Source: Cyanobium gracile_A (GTDB taxonomy: Bacteria > Cyanobacteriota > Cyanobacteriia > PCC-6307 > Cyanobiaceae). From it: a DNA stretch of 64,000 bases. The notes beneath the pieces were generated by a model. The model searched no databases and was not told the DNA's origin. It was given only the letters and a program-made list of their open reading frames with translations. Where the stretch lies: the NCBI RefSeq assembly GCF_034931305.1, contig NZ_JAYGHY010000007.1:1-64000 (forward strand), given 5' to 3'. The translations under genes and the position numbers were made by a program. How positions within the stretch are numbered: position 1 is the stretch's first letter; each line of letters opens with the position of its first letter. Positions 8,410-18,210 of this stretch are shown here, one piece after another.

Positions 8410-9588
8410 ATGCCGGCCCCGTTGTCGCTCTCCGCCCGGGCGCAGGCGTTGCAGCCATCGCTCACCCTCGCCATCACCGCCAAGGCCCGTGAGTTGCGCA
8501 CAGGCGGCAAGGACATCTGCAGCCTCAGCGCCGGTGAGCCCGATTTCGACACCCCCGCCTTCATCCGCCAGGCGGCGGCCGAGGCGCTCGAGGCCGGCCA
8601 CACCCGCTACGGACCGGTGGCCGGCGAACCCCAGTTGCGCCAGGCCATCGCCGCCAAACTGAGCCAGGAGAACGCGGTTCCCACCCAGGCTGACGAGGTG
8701 CTGGTGACCAACGGCGGCAAGCAGGCCCTCTACAACCTGTTCCAGGTTCTGCTCAATCCCGGCGACGAGGTGCTGCTGCCGGCGCCGTACTGGCTGAGCT
8801 ATCCGGAAATGGCCCAGCTGGCCGGCGCCAGCGTCCGCTGCCTCACGACTGACGCCAGCGGTGGCTTCCGCTTCAGCCCCGAGCAACTGGAGGCGGCGAT
8901 TACCCCGGCCAGCCGGTTGCTGGTGCTTAACAGCCCCTCCAATCCCACCGGCATGGTGCTCAGCCGCGCCGAACTCGCGGCGATCGCCGCCGTGCTGCGC
9001 CGCCATCCCGGCCTGGCGGTGGTGTGTGACGAGATCTACGAGATGCTGCTCTCGCCGGGCCATACGCACCACAGCCTGGCGGCGGTGGCCCCCGATCTGG
9101 CCGAGCGGATCTTCATCGTCAACGGCTTCGCCAAGGGCTGGGCCATGACGGGCTGGCGGATCGGCTGGCTGGCAGGGGCCCGCCACGTGGTGGCTGCCGC
9201 CAGCGCCCTGCAGAGCCAAAGCACCAGCAACGTCTGCACCTTCGCCCAGTACGGCGCCCTGGCGGCGATCAGCGGCTCGCGCGACTGCGTCCGGGAGATG
9301 GCGGCCGAGTTCAGCCGCCGGCGCGCCCGGCTCAGCGATGGCCTGATGGCGATTCCCGGCCTGAAGCTGCTGCCCCCTGAGGGGGCCTTCTATGCCTTCC
9401 CTGACGTGAGTGCCTGGGGCCTCGATTCGATGACCCTTTGCGGCCGCTTGCTGGAGGAGGTGGGGCTGGCGGTGGTGCCCGGTGCCGCCTTCGGCGATGA
9501 CCGCTGCATCCGCCTCTCCTGTGCCGCCTCCCCCGCCACGATCGACGACGGTCTGGAGCGGCTGCGGCGCTTCGGCGCGAGCCTCTGA
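8410..9588 (+). CDS. aspC: Class I/II pyridoxal-phosphate aminotransferase (aspartate type)
   Basis: Transfers amino groups between amino acids and 2-oxo acids; the family serves aspartate, tyrosine/phenylalanine or prephenate transamination. The PLP lysine is in NGFAKGWAMTGWR, with a substrate-arginine-type SCAAS motif near the end and SAGEPDFDTP near the start. At 392 residues it matches subgroup I-gamma aspartate/prephenate aminotransferases. ATG 8410 (MPAPLSLS) is preferred over an upstream in-frame ATG at 8365, which would overlap the divergent glycosylase promoter. Exact substrate is not decidable from sequence. Confidence 0.88.
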   Translation: MPAPLSLSARAQALQPSLTLAITAKARELRTGGKDICSLSAGEPDFDTPAFIRQAAAEALEAGHTRYGPVAGEPQLRQAIAAKLSQENAVPTQADEVLVTNGGKQALYNLFQVLLNPGDEVLLPAPYWLSYPEMAQLAGASVRCLTTDASGGFRFSPEQLEAAITPASRLLVLNSPSNPTGMVLSRAELAAIAAVLRRHPGLAVVCDEIYEMLLSPGHTHHSLAAVAPDLAERIFIVNGFAKGWAMTGWRIGWLAGARHVVAAASALQSQSTSNVCTFAQYGALAAISGSRDCVREMAAEFSRRRARLSDGLMAIPGLKLLPPEGAFYAFPDVSAWGLDSMTLCGRLLEEVGLAVVPGAAFGDDRCIRLSCAASPATIDDGLERLRRFGASL

Positions 9589-9617
9589 GCGCCCCGCCGG
9601 TGCTGGAGGATCGCCCC

Positions 9618-10304
9618 ATGCCGGGCTCAGCGATGCAGATCCCCAAGAAGCTGGTGGTGCTGGGGGACAGCGGGGTTTACGGCTGGGGGGATCCGGAGCA
9701 GGGAGGCTGGTGCGAGCGCCTGCGCCGCCATTGGATGGACCTGCCCCAAGGGCCGGTGCTCTATGGCCTGGGGGTGCGCGGCGACGGCCTGGAGCGGTTG
9801 GCGGCCCGCGCCGAGGCGGAAGTGAGCCACCGGGGCGAGTTGCGCCGTCAGCGCCCCCAGGGGATCCTGGTCTCGATCGGCCTCAACGACACGGCCCGGG
9901 TGGGGCGGCCCGACGGCCGGTTCCAGCTGGCACCGGAGGCCTTTCTGTTCGGCCTGCAGCAGTTGCTGCCCCGGCTGCAGGCCATCGCTCCGGTGTTCGT
10001 GCTCGGCCTCACGCCGGTGGACGAGGCCGTGATGCCCTTCGCCGAACTGCTCTGGTACGACCTGGCCAGCGTGCGTCTCTACGAGGGCCTGCTGGAGGAA
10101 GCCTGCATGGAGGCGGATGTGCCGTTCCTGCCCCTGCTCGAGGGCCTGCTGGCCGACCCCCACTGGCTGCAAGGGCTGTGCAGCGACGGCCTGCACCTCA
10201 ACGGCGACGGCCACGGCCAGCTTTACGGTCGCTTGCGTGCCTGGAGCGCCCTGTTGCAATGGGCCGAGCTGGATCCCCACAGCAGCGTGACAGCGGCGTA
10301 CTGA
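9618..10304 (+). CDS. SGNH/GDSL-family hydrolase
   Basis: Predicted esterase/lipase of the SGNH fold, 228 residues, with no signal peptide. Block I is VVLGDSGVYGWG (nucleophile Ser in GDS), block III is SIGLNDTAR, and block V is SDGLHLNGDGH (catalytic Asp and His). Substrate unknown. GGAGG at 9605-9609 lies eight bases before ATG 9618 and decides the start over the upstream GTG 9600. It follows the aminotransferase by 29 bases and may be cotranscribed. A frame running through this gene in another phase belongs to the downstream sigma factor and is not coding here. Confidence 0.88.
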   Translation: MPGSAMQIPKKLVVLGDSGVYGWGDPEQGGWCERLRRHWMDLPQGPVLYGLGVRGDGLERLAARAEAEVSHRGELRRQRPQGILVSIGLNDTARVGRPDGRFQLAPEAFLFGLQQLLPRLQAIAPVFVLGLTPVDEAVMPFAELLWYDLASVRLYEGLLEEACMEADVPFLPLLEGLLADPHWLQGLCSDGLHLNGDGHGQLYGRLRAWSALLQWAELDPHSSVTAAY

Positions 10305-10456
10305 TCCTGCTTGAGGCTCCCCGCACCCGGAGCGCTGCACCCAGTCGGCCCCGATGGCATCACCCGATGGGTGGAAGGGAACTCCCCCCATCCGGTGAAC
10401 CTCCGCAGACGGATGGCCGCGACTCTGAAGAAACGGACCCCGCTGGATGCATCGCC

Positions 10457-11449
10457 ATGGATCGCCCTCCGCCACCCCCTCCACCGGCCCCTGTGCTGCT
10501 GGCGACCCGCCGGACGCCGCAGCCGGACTTCTGCGCGGGCTGCCGCGACATCCCCGAGGCGATCGTGGATCGCCGCAGCCGCAACCGCCGCCGGCTCAAG
10601 GCCTACGCGGAGGCCATCGATCCGCTCAGCCGGCTGCGCTGGCGCAACTTGGTGGTGGAAGACAACCTGCCGCTGGTGTTCTCCATCGCCGGCCGTCAGG
10701 GCGTCGACCCTGGCCTGGCGTTCGAGGATCTCGCCCAGGTGGGTAGCCTCGGCCTGATCCGGGCGGTCGAGGCCTTCGATCCCGATCGCAATGTCAGCCT
10801 CAGCAGCTTCGCGGTCCCGTACATCCAGGGGGCGATCCGAAGGGAGCGGCGGGATCGCCAGCCGATGGTGCGCCCGCCCCGCCCCCTGTGGGATCTGCAC
10901 CAGCAGGTGCTCAGCCTCCAGGAGGCTCGGCGTCGCAAGGGGCTGGAGCCCTTGACCACCGCCGCCCTCGCCGATCGGCTGGCCTGCGATCCGGCCCGGC
11001 TCGAGGAGGCCCTGCAGGTCCGCAGCGTCGGCAGGGTCCGCAGCCTGGATGCCCCACTCGGCCAGGCTGGCGGCGACAGCGACGCGGCCGGATGCCTGCT
11101 GGATCTGCTGGCGTCTCCCGCCGCCCCCGGTGGGGACGAGGAGCTGGCGATCGCGAGCGAGGCCCAAAGCGCCGAGCGCCAGTGGTTGCGCCAGCAGCTG
11201 GCGGATCTTGATCCCCGGGAGCGGCAGCTGCTGGTGGGCCGGATCGATGTGGGCTGCACCTGGGTGGAACTGGGCCGGCAGCTCGGGATCCCGGCCCGCC
11301 AGGCCCAGCGCCGCTGCGATGCCGTTCTCGATCGCCTGCGGCGCGCCGCCCTCGTCTGGCGCCAGCAGGCCCTCAGCCCGCCCCAGGCAACAGCCACGGC
11401 ACCAGCGCCATCGCCAGCAGCGCCGCCAGCAGCGTCTGGAGCCCGTTGA
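10457..11449 (+). CDS. Group 3 (SigF-type) RNA polymerase sigma factor
   Basis: Alternative sigma factor, 330 residues. A Pro-rich, CAGC-containing N-terminus (residues 1-30) precedes region 2 (NLPLVFSIAGR through FEDLAQVGSLGLIRAVEAFDP). The following VSLSSFAVPYIQGAIRR is closer to the SigB/F/G branch than to the RpoD branch, which reads FSTYAYWWI there. Region 3 follows, and then region 4 (LDPRERQLL with a helix-turn-helix near LGRQLGIPARQAQRR). Family SigF proteins in cyanobacteria control pili and stress genes; the target here is unknown. ATG 10457 is chosen because earlier residues of the open frame resemble nothing. Its last 77 bases overlap the convergent DUF92 gene. Confidence 0.85.
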   Translation: MDRPPPPPPPAPVLLATRRTPQPDFCAGCRDIPEAIVDRRSRNRRRLKAYAEAIDPLSRLRWRNLVVEDNLPLVFSIAGRQGVDPGLAFEDLAQVGSLGLIRAVEAFDPDRNVSLSSFAVPYIQGAIRRERRDRQPMVRPPRPLWDLHQQVLSLQEARRRKGLEPLTTAALADRLACDPARLEEALQVRSVGRVRSLDAPLGQAGGDSDAAGCLLDLLASPAAPGGDEELAIASEAQSAERQWLRQQLADLDPRERQLLVGRIDVGCTWVELGRQLGIPARQAQRRCDAVLDRLRRAALVWRQQALSPPQATATAPAPSPAAPPAASGAR

Positions 11450-12134
11450 CCACCTCGTTGCTGAGCCAGCCCCAGCGCTGCTGAAGGCTGGCACCGACGA
11501 GGCTTTCGGCCAGGGTGGCCACCAGCCCGACGACGCTCACCAGCAGGGCCAGGGGCCAGCCGCGGATCAGCCCGAGGGCCAGCAGCGCCAGGGTCATCAC
11601 GCCACTGCCCACCAGGCTGGCGGCGGTGCCCTCCAGGCTGATGGCCCCCTCGGTGCCGGGCGGCACCGGCCGCAGGCTGGTGATCAGCACCGTGTGGCGG
11701 CCCCAGCGTTTGCCGATCTCGCTGCCGAAGGTGTCAGCGAGCTTGGCGGCGAAGCTGGCGGCAAAACCAGCCAGCAGCAGCGGCACCGCGGCCGCCGGCG
11801 CCCGGCAGGCCAGCAGGGCCAGCACGGTTCCCACCAGGGCCGAGCCCCAGACGTTCTCCGGCCCCCGCCGGCCATCGCGGGCCTCCGCCAGCCCCAGCTC
11901 CCGCTTGCGGCGGAAACCCAGCTTGGTCACCAGGCTGCCCAGGGCCAGATAGGCCACCACCGCCAGCCAGCCGCGCCAGCCCAGGCTTCCCCACAGCAGG
12001 GTGCCGAGCACCCCGGCATGCACCCAGCCGGCCCGCGTCAGCAGGGGCAGCCGCTGGGCGACGGCGATCAGCAGGCCGTTGATCGCCAGGGCCGCCAGCC
12101 AGTGCGAGGGGTCCTGGGGCGGCAGCAACTCCAT
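11373..12134 (-). CDS. DUF92 membrane protein (phytyl-phosphate kinase VTE6-like)
   Basis: Polytopic membrane protein of 253 residues, about six hydrophobic helices, with the DUF92 signature around FAASFAAKLADTFGSEIGKRWG and the loop ITSLRPVPPGTEGAISLEG. Family knowledge: Arabidopsis VTE6 in this family is the phytyl-phosphate kinase that recycles chlorophyll-derived phytol into tocopherol/phylloquinone; assignment to that reaction here is inferred. ATG 12134 is preferred over TTG 12158. The 3' end overlaps the sigma-factor gene by 77 bases, so the two transcripts must be antisense at their ends. Confidence 0.82.
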   Translation of the reverse strand: MELLPPQDPSHWLAALAINGLLIAVAQRLPLLTRAGWVHAGVLGTLLWGSLGWRGWLAVVAYLALGSLVTKLGFRRKRELGLAEARDGRRGPENVWGSALVGTVLALLACRAPAAAVPLLLAGFAASFAAKLADTFGSEIGKRWGRHTVLITSLRPVPPGTEGAISLEGTAASLVGSGVMTLALLALGLIRGWPLALLVSVVGLVATLAESLVGASLQQRWGWLSNEVVNGLQTLLAALLAMALVPWLLPGAG

Positions 12135-12226
12135 CACAATGGCCCGACTGTGTTGCACAGATCTAAGCGAGCCGCTCGCTGGTGCCGGCCTCGGCGGATA
12201 ATCGCTGCATCCGGTGTTGCCTTCCG

Positions 12227-12595
12227 ATGGTCTTCAAACGACCCAAGTTCTTCCTTGATCTGGGTGGCGGCGAAGGCAACGACCCCCCGGCGCTGGTGGC
12301 CCCCCCCAAGGCCGAGCCCAAGCCGGAAGCTGAGCTTGCCCCCCAGGCGGCTGAGGCCCAGCCCAGCACGCCAGCGGAGGCAGACGTTTCCCTTCCCCCC
12401 GTCTCCGGGCTCACCACCGCCGAGGCGATCGCCGCCGAACTGGCCGCCGCCGAGGCGCTCCGCCCCGCCCCGTCGCTGGCCACCTTCGCCCCCGACTGCG
12501 TCACAGCGGGTGGGGCCACCCCGATGAAGCGCCGCACCCCCGGAGCCAATCTGGGCACGTTCAAGGAGATGGCCGCCGGCATGATGCGCTCCTGA
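12227..12595 (+). CDS. Conserved-looking hypothetical protein (122 aa)
   Basis: Not recognised. The N-terminus MVFKRPKFFLDLGGG is followed by a Pro/Ala/Glu-rich disordered middle (residues 20-65), an Ala-rich helix (TAEAIAAELAAAEAL) and a basic/Gly C-terminus (MKRRTPGANLGTFKEMAAGMMRS). The ordered ends and a proline-rich linker suggest a small adaptor or membrane-periphery protein, but no function can be given. ATG 12227 is chosen because upstream codons (from 12182) look unlike coding sequence. Its last 35 bases overlap the convergent rsmE gene. Confidence 0.6.
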   Translation: MVFKRPKFFLDLGGGEGNDPPALVAPPKAEPKPEAELAPQAAEAQPSTPAEADVSLPPVSGLTTAEAIAAELAAAEALRPAPSLATFAPDCVTAGGATPMKRRTPGANLGTFKEMAAGMMRS

Positions 12596-13364
12596 GCGCT
12601 CGCCAGTCGGCCAGCAGGGCCACTCCGCCCACCGCGGCAGTGGCCGTGCGCAGGATCGATTCCCCCAGGCTGACGGGGTGCCAGCCGGCCGCTTCGGCCC
12701 GCTGCTCTTCGTCTGGGCTCCAGCCCCCTTCCGGCCCGATCGCCAGCCGGATCCCGGCGGCGAGATCCCTGTCGTTGGCCCCATCGGCCAGACGCCGCAG
12801 CCTCTGGCTGCAGAGCGGCAGGGCGTCCCGGCGGGTGGTGGCCAGCAGGGCGATGCCAGGGGCCGGCCGCCCCAGCCAGGCTCCGGCCTCGCAGGGGGAG
12901 TCCAGCTGGGGATGCCACAGCCGTTCGCACTGTTCGGTGGCCTCCCGCACGATCCCCCGCCAGCGCTCCAGGGGGCAGCGCTCTCCGGGGGCACCGCGTT
13001 CGGCCAGCAGGGGCTGAAGCCGGTCGGCGCCCAGTTCCGTGGCCATACGCCAGACCAGATCCGCCTCCCGTTTGGGGATGGCCATGGCCAACTCCAGCAG
13101 CGGCGTGATCGGGGCCTGCCGTTGCAGGGGCGCCTCCGGCGCCTGCTCCAGCCGCAGCCGCCGTTCCGGTTCGAGCACCGCCGTCCACAGCTGGCCGACG
13201 CCGTCCACCAGCGCCAGCCGGTCGCCGGGCCGAAAGCGCAGCACCCGCTCCAGGTAGTGGCCTTCCTGGGGCTCCAGCGCCAGCCAGGGCAGCTCCTGGC
13301 CCACGCCCGTCAGGGCGGCGATCCGCTCCGGGGCGATCAGCAACCGGCGCAGTTCCCGTCCCAT
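12561..13364 (-). CDS. rsmE: 16S rRNA (uracil-1498-N3)-methyltransferase RsmE
   Basis: Methylates U1498 in the decoding region of 16S rRNA. A PUA-like N-terminal domain (HYLERVLRFRPGDRL) leads to a SPOUT/trefoil-knot methyltransferase domain with the SAM-binding motifs LAIGPEGGWSPDE and LGESILRTATA. At 267 residues it is slightly longer than typical. Its ATG shares one base with the stop of the upstream DUF3531 gene (TGATG at 13362-13366), so the two are translationally coupled. The 3' end runs 35 bases into the convergent hypothetical gene. Confidence 0.94.
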   Translation of the reverse strand: MGRELRRLLIAPERIAALTGVGQELPWLALEPQEGHYLERVLRFRPGDRLALVDGVGQLWTAVLEPERRLRLEQAPEAPLQRQAPITPLLELAMAIPKREADLVWRMATELGADRLQPLLAERGAPGERCPLERWRGIVREATEQCERLWHPQLDSPCEAGAWLGRPAPGIALLATTRRDALPLCSQRLRRLADGANDRDLAAGIRLAIGPEGGWSPDEEQRAEAAGWHPVSLGESILRTATAAVGGVALLADWRALRSASCRRPSP

Positions 13365-13810
13365 CAGTCCCTGAAGAACGGGCTCTCGGGCTCCTCCTCG
13401 ATCGGCCAGTCCTCGTTCAGCCCGCCGATCACCAGCTCGGTGATTTCCAGCACGTCATTGTCGAGCTGGCGCAGGGCGTTGATGAGCACATCAAGGGCCA
13501 GGGCATCGCTGGTGCCCAGGTCGACCCAGCAGCGCGCCCAGTCGTCCTGGTATTCCATCGGCCCCATGTTGTGCATCAGGGCCGGCAGGCAGCGCTCCGC
13601 CGCCTCGGTGTCGTAAGCGAGCCAGCCAAGATCCACGCCGCCTTCATGGGTCTGCAGGTTCTCGGCATTGAAGGCGCCCAGCTTGCCCAGAAAGAACCAG
13701 CTGTCGAGGGCCGTTTCCACGTAGCCGCGCTCGGCACCACCCGGCTGGTCGGCGAAGTGCAGCCAGATCCAGCAGTTGAACGGATCCACCTCGCGAAATC
13801 GGACATCCAT
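13364..13810 (-). CDS. DUF3531 family protein
   Basis: A 148-residue acidic soluble protein of the family found in cyanobacteria and plastids. It opens MDVRFREVDPFNCWIW and contains GGVDLGWLAYDTE and VDLGTSDALALDVLINAL. No enzymatic motif is visible and no function is known to me. ATG 13810 is used; the frame extends 12 codons upstream with no resemblance. It is the first gene of a pair with rsmE, joined by a one-base stop/start overlap. It is divergent from the ABC ATPase gene with 80 bases between starts. Confidence 0.8.
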   Translation of the reverse strand: MDVRFREVDPFNCWIWLHFADQPGGAERGYVETALDSWFFLGKLGAFNAENLQTHEGGVDLGWLAYDTEAAERCLPALMHNMGPMEYQDDWARCWVDLGTSDALALDVLINALRQLDNDVLEITELVIGGLNEDWPIEEEPESPFFRD

Positions 13811-13890
13811 GGGGAACAGGGGCGAACGGCGCGCATGTCCCCCCATCCAACACGCTCCACCGCCGCAGCGTCGGACGCCATGCTGGTGCC

Positions 13891-14544
13891 ATGCTCGATG
13901 TCATCGGTCTGCGCTACCACCCCGCCACGGCGCCGGCGCCGGTGCTCGCGGATGTGTCGCTGCAGCTGACGGTGGGATCCCCGGCGTTGGTGGCCGGCCG
14001 CAGCGGCAGTGGCAAGACCACCCTGCTGGAGGTGATCTGCGGTCTGGCCGAAGCCGATGCCGGTCGCTTTCTCTGGCAGGGCGAAGCTCTCAGCAGCCGT
14101 CAGCGCCGCTGGCTATGCGGCCTGGTGTTCCAGTTCCCGGAACGCCATTTCCTCGGCCTGACGGTGGGTCAGGAACTGAAGCTGGGCCAGCGCCGCCTCA
14201 CCGCCGAGAAGGCCGAGGCCGTCCTTGAGCAGGTGGGCCTCGGCAACCTTTCTCTGCAGCAGGCGCCGGAGCGCCTCAGCGGCGGCCAGCAGCGCCGCCT
14301 GGCCCTGGCGGTTCAGCTGGTGCGCGATGCCAGGGTGTTGTTGTTGGATGAGCCCACCGCCGGCCTGGACTGGACGGTGCGGGAGGAGGTGCTCCAGCTG
14401 ATCGCAGACCTTGCCAAGGAACGCGCCCTGCTGGTGGTCACCCACGAACCGGAACTGTTCCGTGGGGTGGTTGAGCGGGGTTGGCGGTTGGAGCAGGGAA
14501 CCCTCAGGCCCCTGGAGGCGATCCATTCCGGCTCCTTACGATGA
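13891..14544 (+). CDS. Orphan ABC transporter ATP-binding protein
   Basis: Single nucleotide-binding subunit of 217 residues. It has Walker A AGRSGSGKTTLLE, Q-loop GLVFQFPE, signature LSGGQQRRLALA, Walker B VLLLDEPTAGLD and switch His in VVTHEPE. The Q-loop FQFPE and overall shape resemble energy-coupling-factor (CbiO/EcfA) ATPases, but no permease or substrate-binding gene lies within several genes. Its stop overlaps the hslO start (ATGA at 14541-14544), implying coupled translation with the redox chaperone. What it energises cannot be told from the window. Confidence 0.85.
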   Translation: MLDVIGLRYHPATAPAPVLADVSLQLTVGSPALVAGRSGSGKTTLLEVICGLAEADAGRFLWQGEALSSRQRRWLCGLVFQFPERHFLGLTVGQELKLGQRRLTAEKAEAVLEQVGLGNLSLQQAPERLSGGQQRRLALAVQLVRDARVLLLDEPTAGLDWTVREEVLQLIADLAKERALLVVTHEPELFRGVVERGWRLEQGTLRPLEAIHSGSLR

Positions 14545-15488
14545 CCACCGGACTGCAGGGGACGGGCTTGATGGGGGATCGCATGCTGAGGGCCACCGGT
14601 GCCGGCGGCGGCATCCGGATGGTGGCGGTCACCACCACCTCTGCCATCCGCCAGGCCAGCCACCGCCATGGCCTCTCCTTCCTCACCACAGCCCTGCTGG
14701 GCCGTGCCATGACCGCGGGCCTGCTGCTGGCCAGCTCGATGAAGGTCGCCCATGGCCGGGTCAACCTGCGCATTCAGTCCGATGGCCCCCTGCGGGGCCT
14801 GATGGTGGATGCGGGCCGGGACGGCACCGTGCGCGGCTACGTGGGCCGGCCGGAGCTGGAGCTGGACCTGCTGACGGATGCGGCCGGCGGCCACCAGTTC
14901 GACTTCCGCCGCGCCACCGGCACCGGTTACCTGCACGTGGTGCGGGATCGGGGCCAGGGGGAACCCTTCAGCAGCACCGTCGAGCTGGTGAGTGGCGGCA
15001 TCGGTGAGGACGTGGCCTCCTATCTGCTCCATTCCGAGCAGACCCCCTCGGCCCTGTTCGTGGGCGAAACGCTCGACAGCACAGGCGTGCGCTGTGCCGG
15101 CGGCGTGCTGGTGCAGGTGCTGCCGAAAGCGGCCCGGGAACCGGCCCTGGTGGCGCTGCTGGAGGAGCGCTGCCGGGAGATCACCGGCTTCAGCGAGCGA
15201 CTCGCCGCCAATGCCGACCAGCTCCATGCCCTGTTCGAGGATATCTTCCCGGACCTCGATCCCCAGCCCCTCGGGGAGGACTCGATCGAGCAGCCCGTCC
15301 GGTTCCACTGCCCCTGCAGCCGCCACCGCAGCGTCAGCGCCCTCAAGCTCTTGGGACGCGATGAACTCACCGACATGCTCCACGTGGATGGCCAAGCGGA
15401 GCTGACCTGCCACTTCTGCAGTGAGGTTTACCGGGTGGAAGCGCCTGAATTGCAGGAGCTGATCAACGAGCTGGCCCCTGTGGCCTGA
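14541..15488 (+). CDS. hslO: Redox-regulated chaperone Hsp33
   Basis: Holdase chaperone activated by oxidation. The 315-residue protein has the family N-terminal domain and a C-terminal zinc-switch with four cysteines arranged CPC and CHFC (near residues 256-258 and 289-292). Oxidative release of zinc unfolds the linker and exposes the client-binding face. The start is the ATG overlapping the ABC ATPase stop codon; a longer frame beginning at 14481 lies inside that gene and is rejected. It ends eight bases before the convergent CPP1-like gene. Confidence 0.95.
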   Translation: MTTGLQGTGLMGDRMLRATGAGGGIRMVAVTTTSAIRQASHRHGLSFLTTALLGRAMTAGLLLASSMKVAHGRVNLRIQSDGPLRGLMVDAGRDGTVRGYVGRPELELDLLTDAAGGHQFDFRRATGTGYLHVVRDRGQGEPFSSTVELVSGGIGEDVASYLLHSEQTPSALFVGETLDSTGVRCAGGVLVQVLPKAAREPALVALLEERCREITGFSERLAANADQLHALFEDIFPDLDPQPLGEDSIEQPVRFHCPCSRHRSVSALKLLGRDELTDMLHVDGQAELTCHFCSEVYRVEAPELQELINELAPVA

Positions 15489-15495
15489 GCTGGGT

Positions 15496-16182
15496 TCAGG
15501 CGATCAGCAGGGCGCCGAGCAGCAGCAGCAGGATGGCCGGGAGGCTCTGCAGCTGCAGGGTGCTCACGGGAAGGGACTGGCTGATGGCCGGTCCGAGACC
15601 TCCCGCCAGCAGGCCGCCCAGCACGAGTCCCAGGCAGAGCAGGGCGAAGGACCAGCCCACCGCGGCCAGGAACCGACCGTTGCGTCGCTGCAGGTTGAGC
15701 AGGGTCACCCCGGTGGCCAGGGCCGTCAGCAGTTCGGGGGCGGCTCCGGGCATCCCTACGAGCAGCAGCAGCAGCACACCATCGGCGGCCAAGGGGAACC
15801 ACAGATCCCGGCCCGTGGCCCGTTGCAGCTGGGGCAGGGAGAAGTTGGGACGGGGGATCCTGGAGGGGGGCAGCTGGGGCAGGCTGGGCAGGGCGGAGAG
15901 GGCCGGCCGGCTCGGGGGCGGTGAGGCCTGCTCCCGCTGGGAGGCGGAACGGGCGGCGCTGCTGACCCGGCCCTGCTGGCGTTCCTTCAACCGGTCCATC
16001 AACACCGCGTCGTAGGCGGCTTCGATGCGAGAGCGCACCAGGGGATCGTCGCCGGCCTCATCCAGCCGTGCCAGCTTGGCCTCCTGGACGGTGTCAAAGG
16101 AAGCATCGGGAGCGACACCGAGCCGCTCGTACGGATCGGAAGCGTCAGGGGCCGGCTTGGCCTGGTCGGATCCTTGGTTCAT
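15496..16182 (-). CDS. CPP1-like protein (J-like N-terminal domain, membrane C-terminus)
   Basis: A 228-residue protein matching the cyanobacterial/plastid CPP1 (chaperone-like protein of POR1) family. The N-terminal J-like segment (DPYERLGVAPDASFDTVQEA, about 16-70) lacks the HPD tripeptide. A Pro/Ser-rich linker and four hydrophobic helices follow (about 130-228). In plants CPP1 stabilises protochlorophyllide oxidoreductase in the membrane; a related role here is inferred. It lies 24 bases behind the DUF1651-like gene and is the last gene of the methyltransferase-prfC-DUF1651-CPP1 run. Confidence 0.82.
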   Translation of the reverse strand: MNQGSDQAKPAPDASDPYERLGVAPDASFDTVQEAKLARLDEAGDDPLVRSRIEAAYDAVLMDRLKERQQGRVSSAARSASQREQASPPPSRPALSALPSLPQLPPSRIPRPNFSLPQLQRATGRDLWFPLAADGVLLLLLVGMPGAAPELLTALATGVTLLNLQRRNGRFLAAVGWSFALLCLGLVLGGLLAGGLGPAISQSLPVSTLQLQSLPAILLLLLGALLIA

Positions 16183-16206
16183 GCCATCGAGCGTATCGAG
16201 CCGAGG

Positions 16207-16488
16207 CTAAAAAAGCGGTTCACTGCGGTGATATCCCGCTTCCTGTTGCAGTCGGCGCGTGCAGGCTTCGGCCTCCTCGATCGCCAGGGAACGGCGGCGC
16301 TTCAGCAGGGGCATCTGGGGCGGCAGGTGGCTGCCTTCGCGCATCTCCACGGCCCCTTGCGAGGGCAGGAAACTGACGTAATCGTTGCCCCCGTCGCTGC
16401 GGGGACGCACAAGCCAGAGCGGGGAGGGCGTCACGGATCGAGGCATCGCTGTGACCGTCCGTTGCGGCGTGACGAATTGTTGCTTCAT
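16207..16488 (-). CDS. Possible DUF1651 family protein
   Basis: Small 93-residue basic protein. The C-terminal part (PLLKRRRSLAIEEAEAC, then a short helix and an aromatic end) follows the pattern of picocyanobacterial DUF1651 proteins, which end with a Trp/aromatic after a Lys/Arg-rich helix. Function unknown. ATG 16488 is chosen because GGAGG lies seven bases upstream (complement of 16496-16500); the ATG at 16503 overlaps that ribosome-binding site. It lies between prfC (69 bases upstream) and the CPP1-like gene. Confidence 0.6.
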   Translation of the reverse strand: MKQQFVTPQRTVTAMPRSVTPSPLWLVRPRSDGGNDYVSFLPSQGAVEMREGSHLPPQMPLLKRRRSLAIEEAEACTRRLQQEAGYHRSEPLF

Positions 16489-16557
16489 TCTGCCCCCTCC
16501 CATCGTCTGGCGCGAGGGAGGGGTTCCTCCCGTGGCGGCCGCCGGCGGAACCTCGGC

Positions 16558-18209
<1,652 letters not shown>

Positions 18210-18210
<1 letters not shown>

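Noticed and set aside
8344..9219. Upstream extension of the uracil-DNA glycosylase frame (to 513 codons)
   Set aside because: The extra 290 codons are antisense to the aminotransferase, and family resemblance begins only near 8343.
10366..10392. Hairpin GATGGG...CCCATC upstream of the sigma-factor gene
   Set aside because: Short stem with imperfect inner pairing and no T-run; could be chance in G/C-rich DNA. Noted for footprinting only.
9482..10456. Upstream extension of the sigma-factor frame to 655 codons
   Set aside because: The extension runs through the aminotransferase end and the SGNH hydrolase in another phase; sigma motifs start only after 10457.
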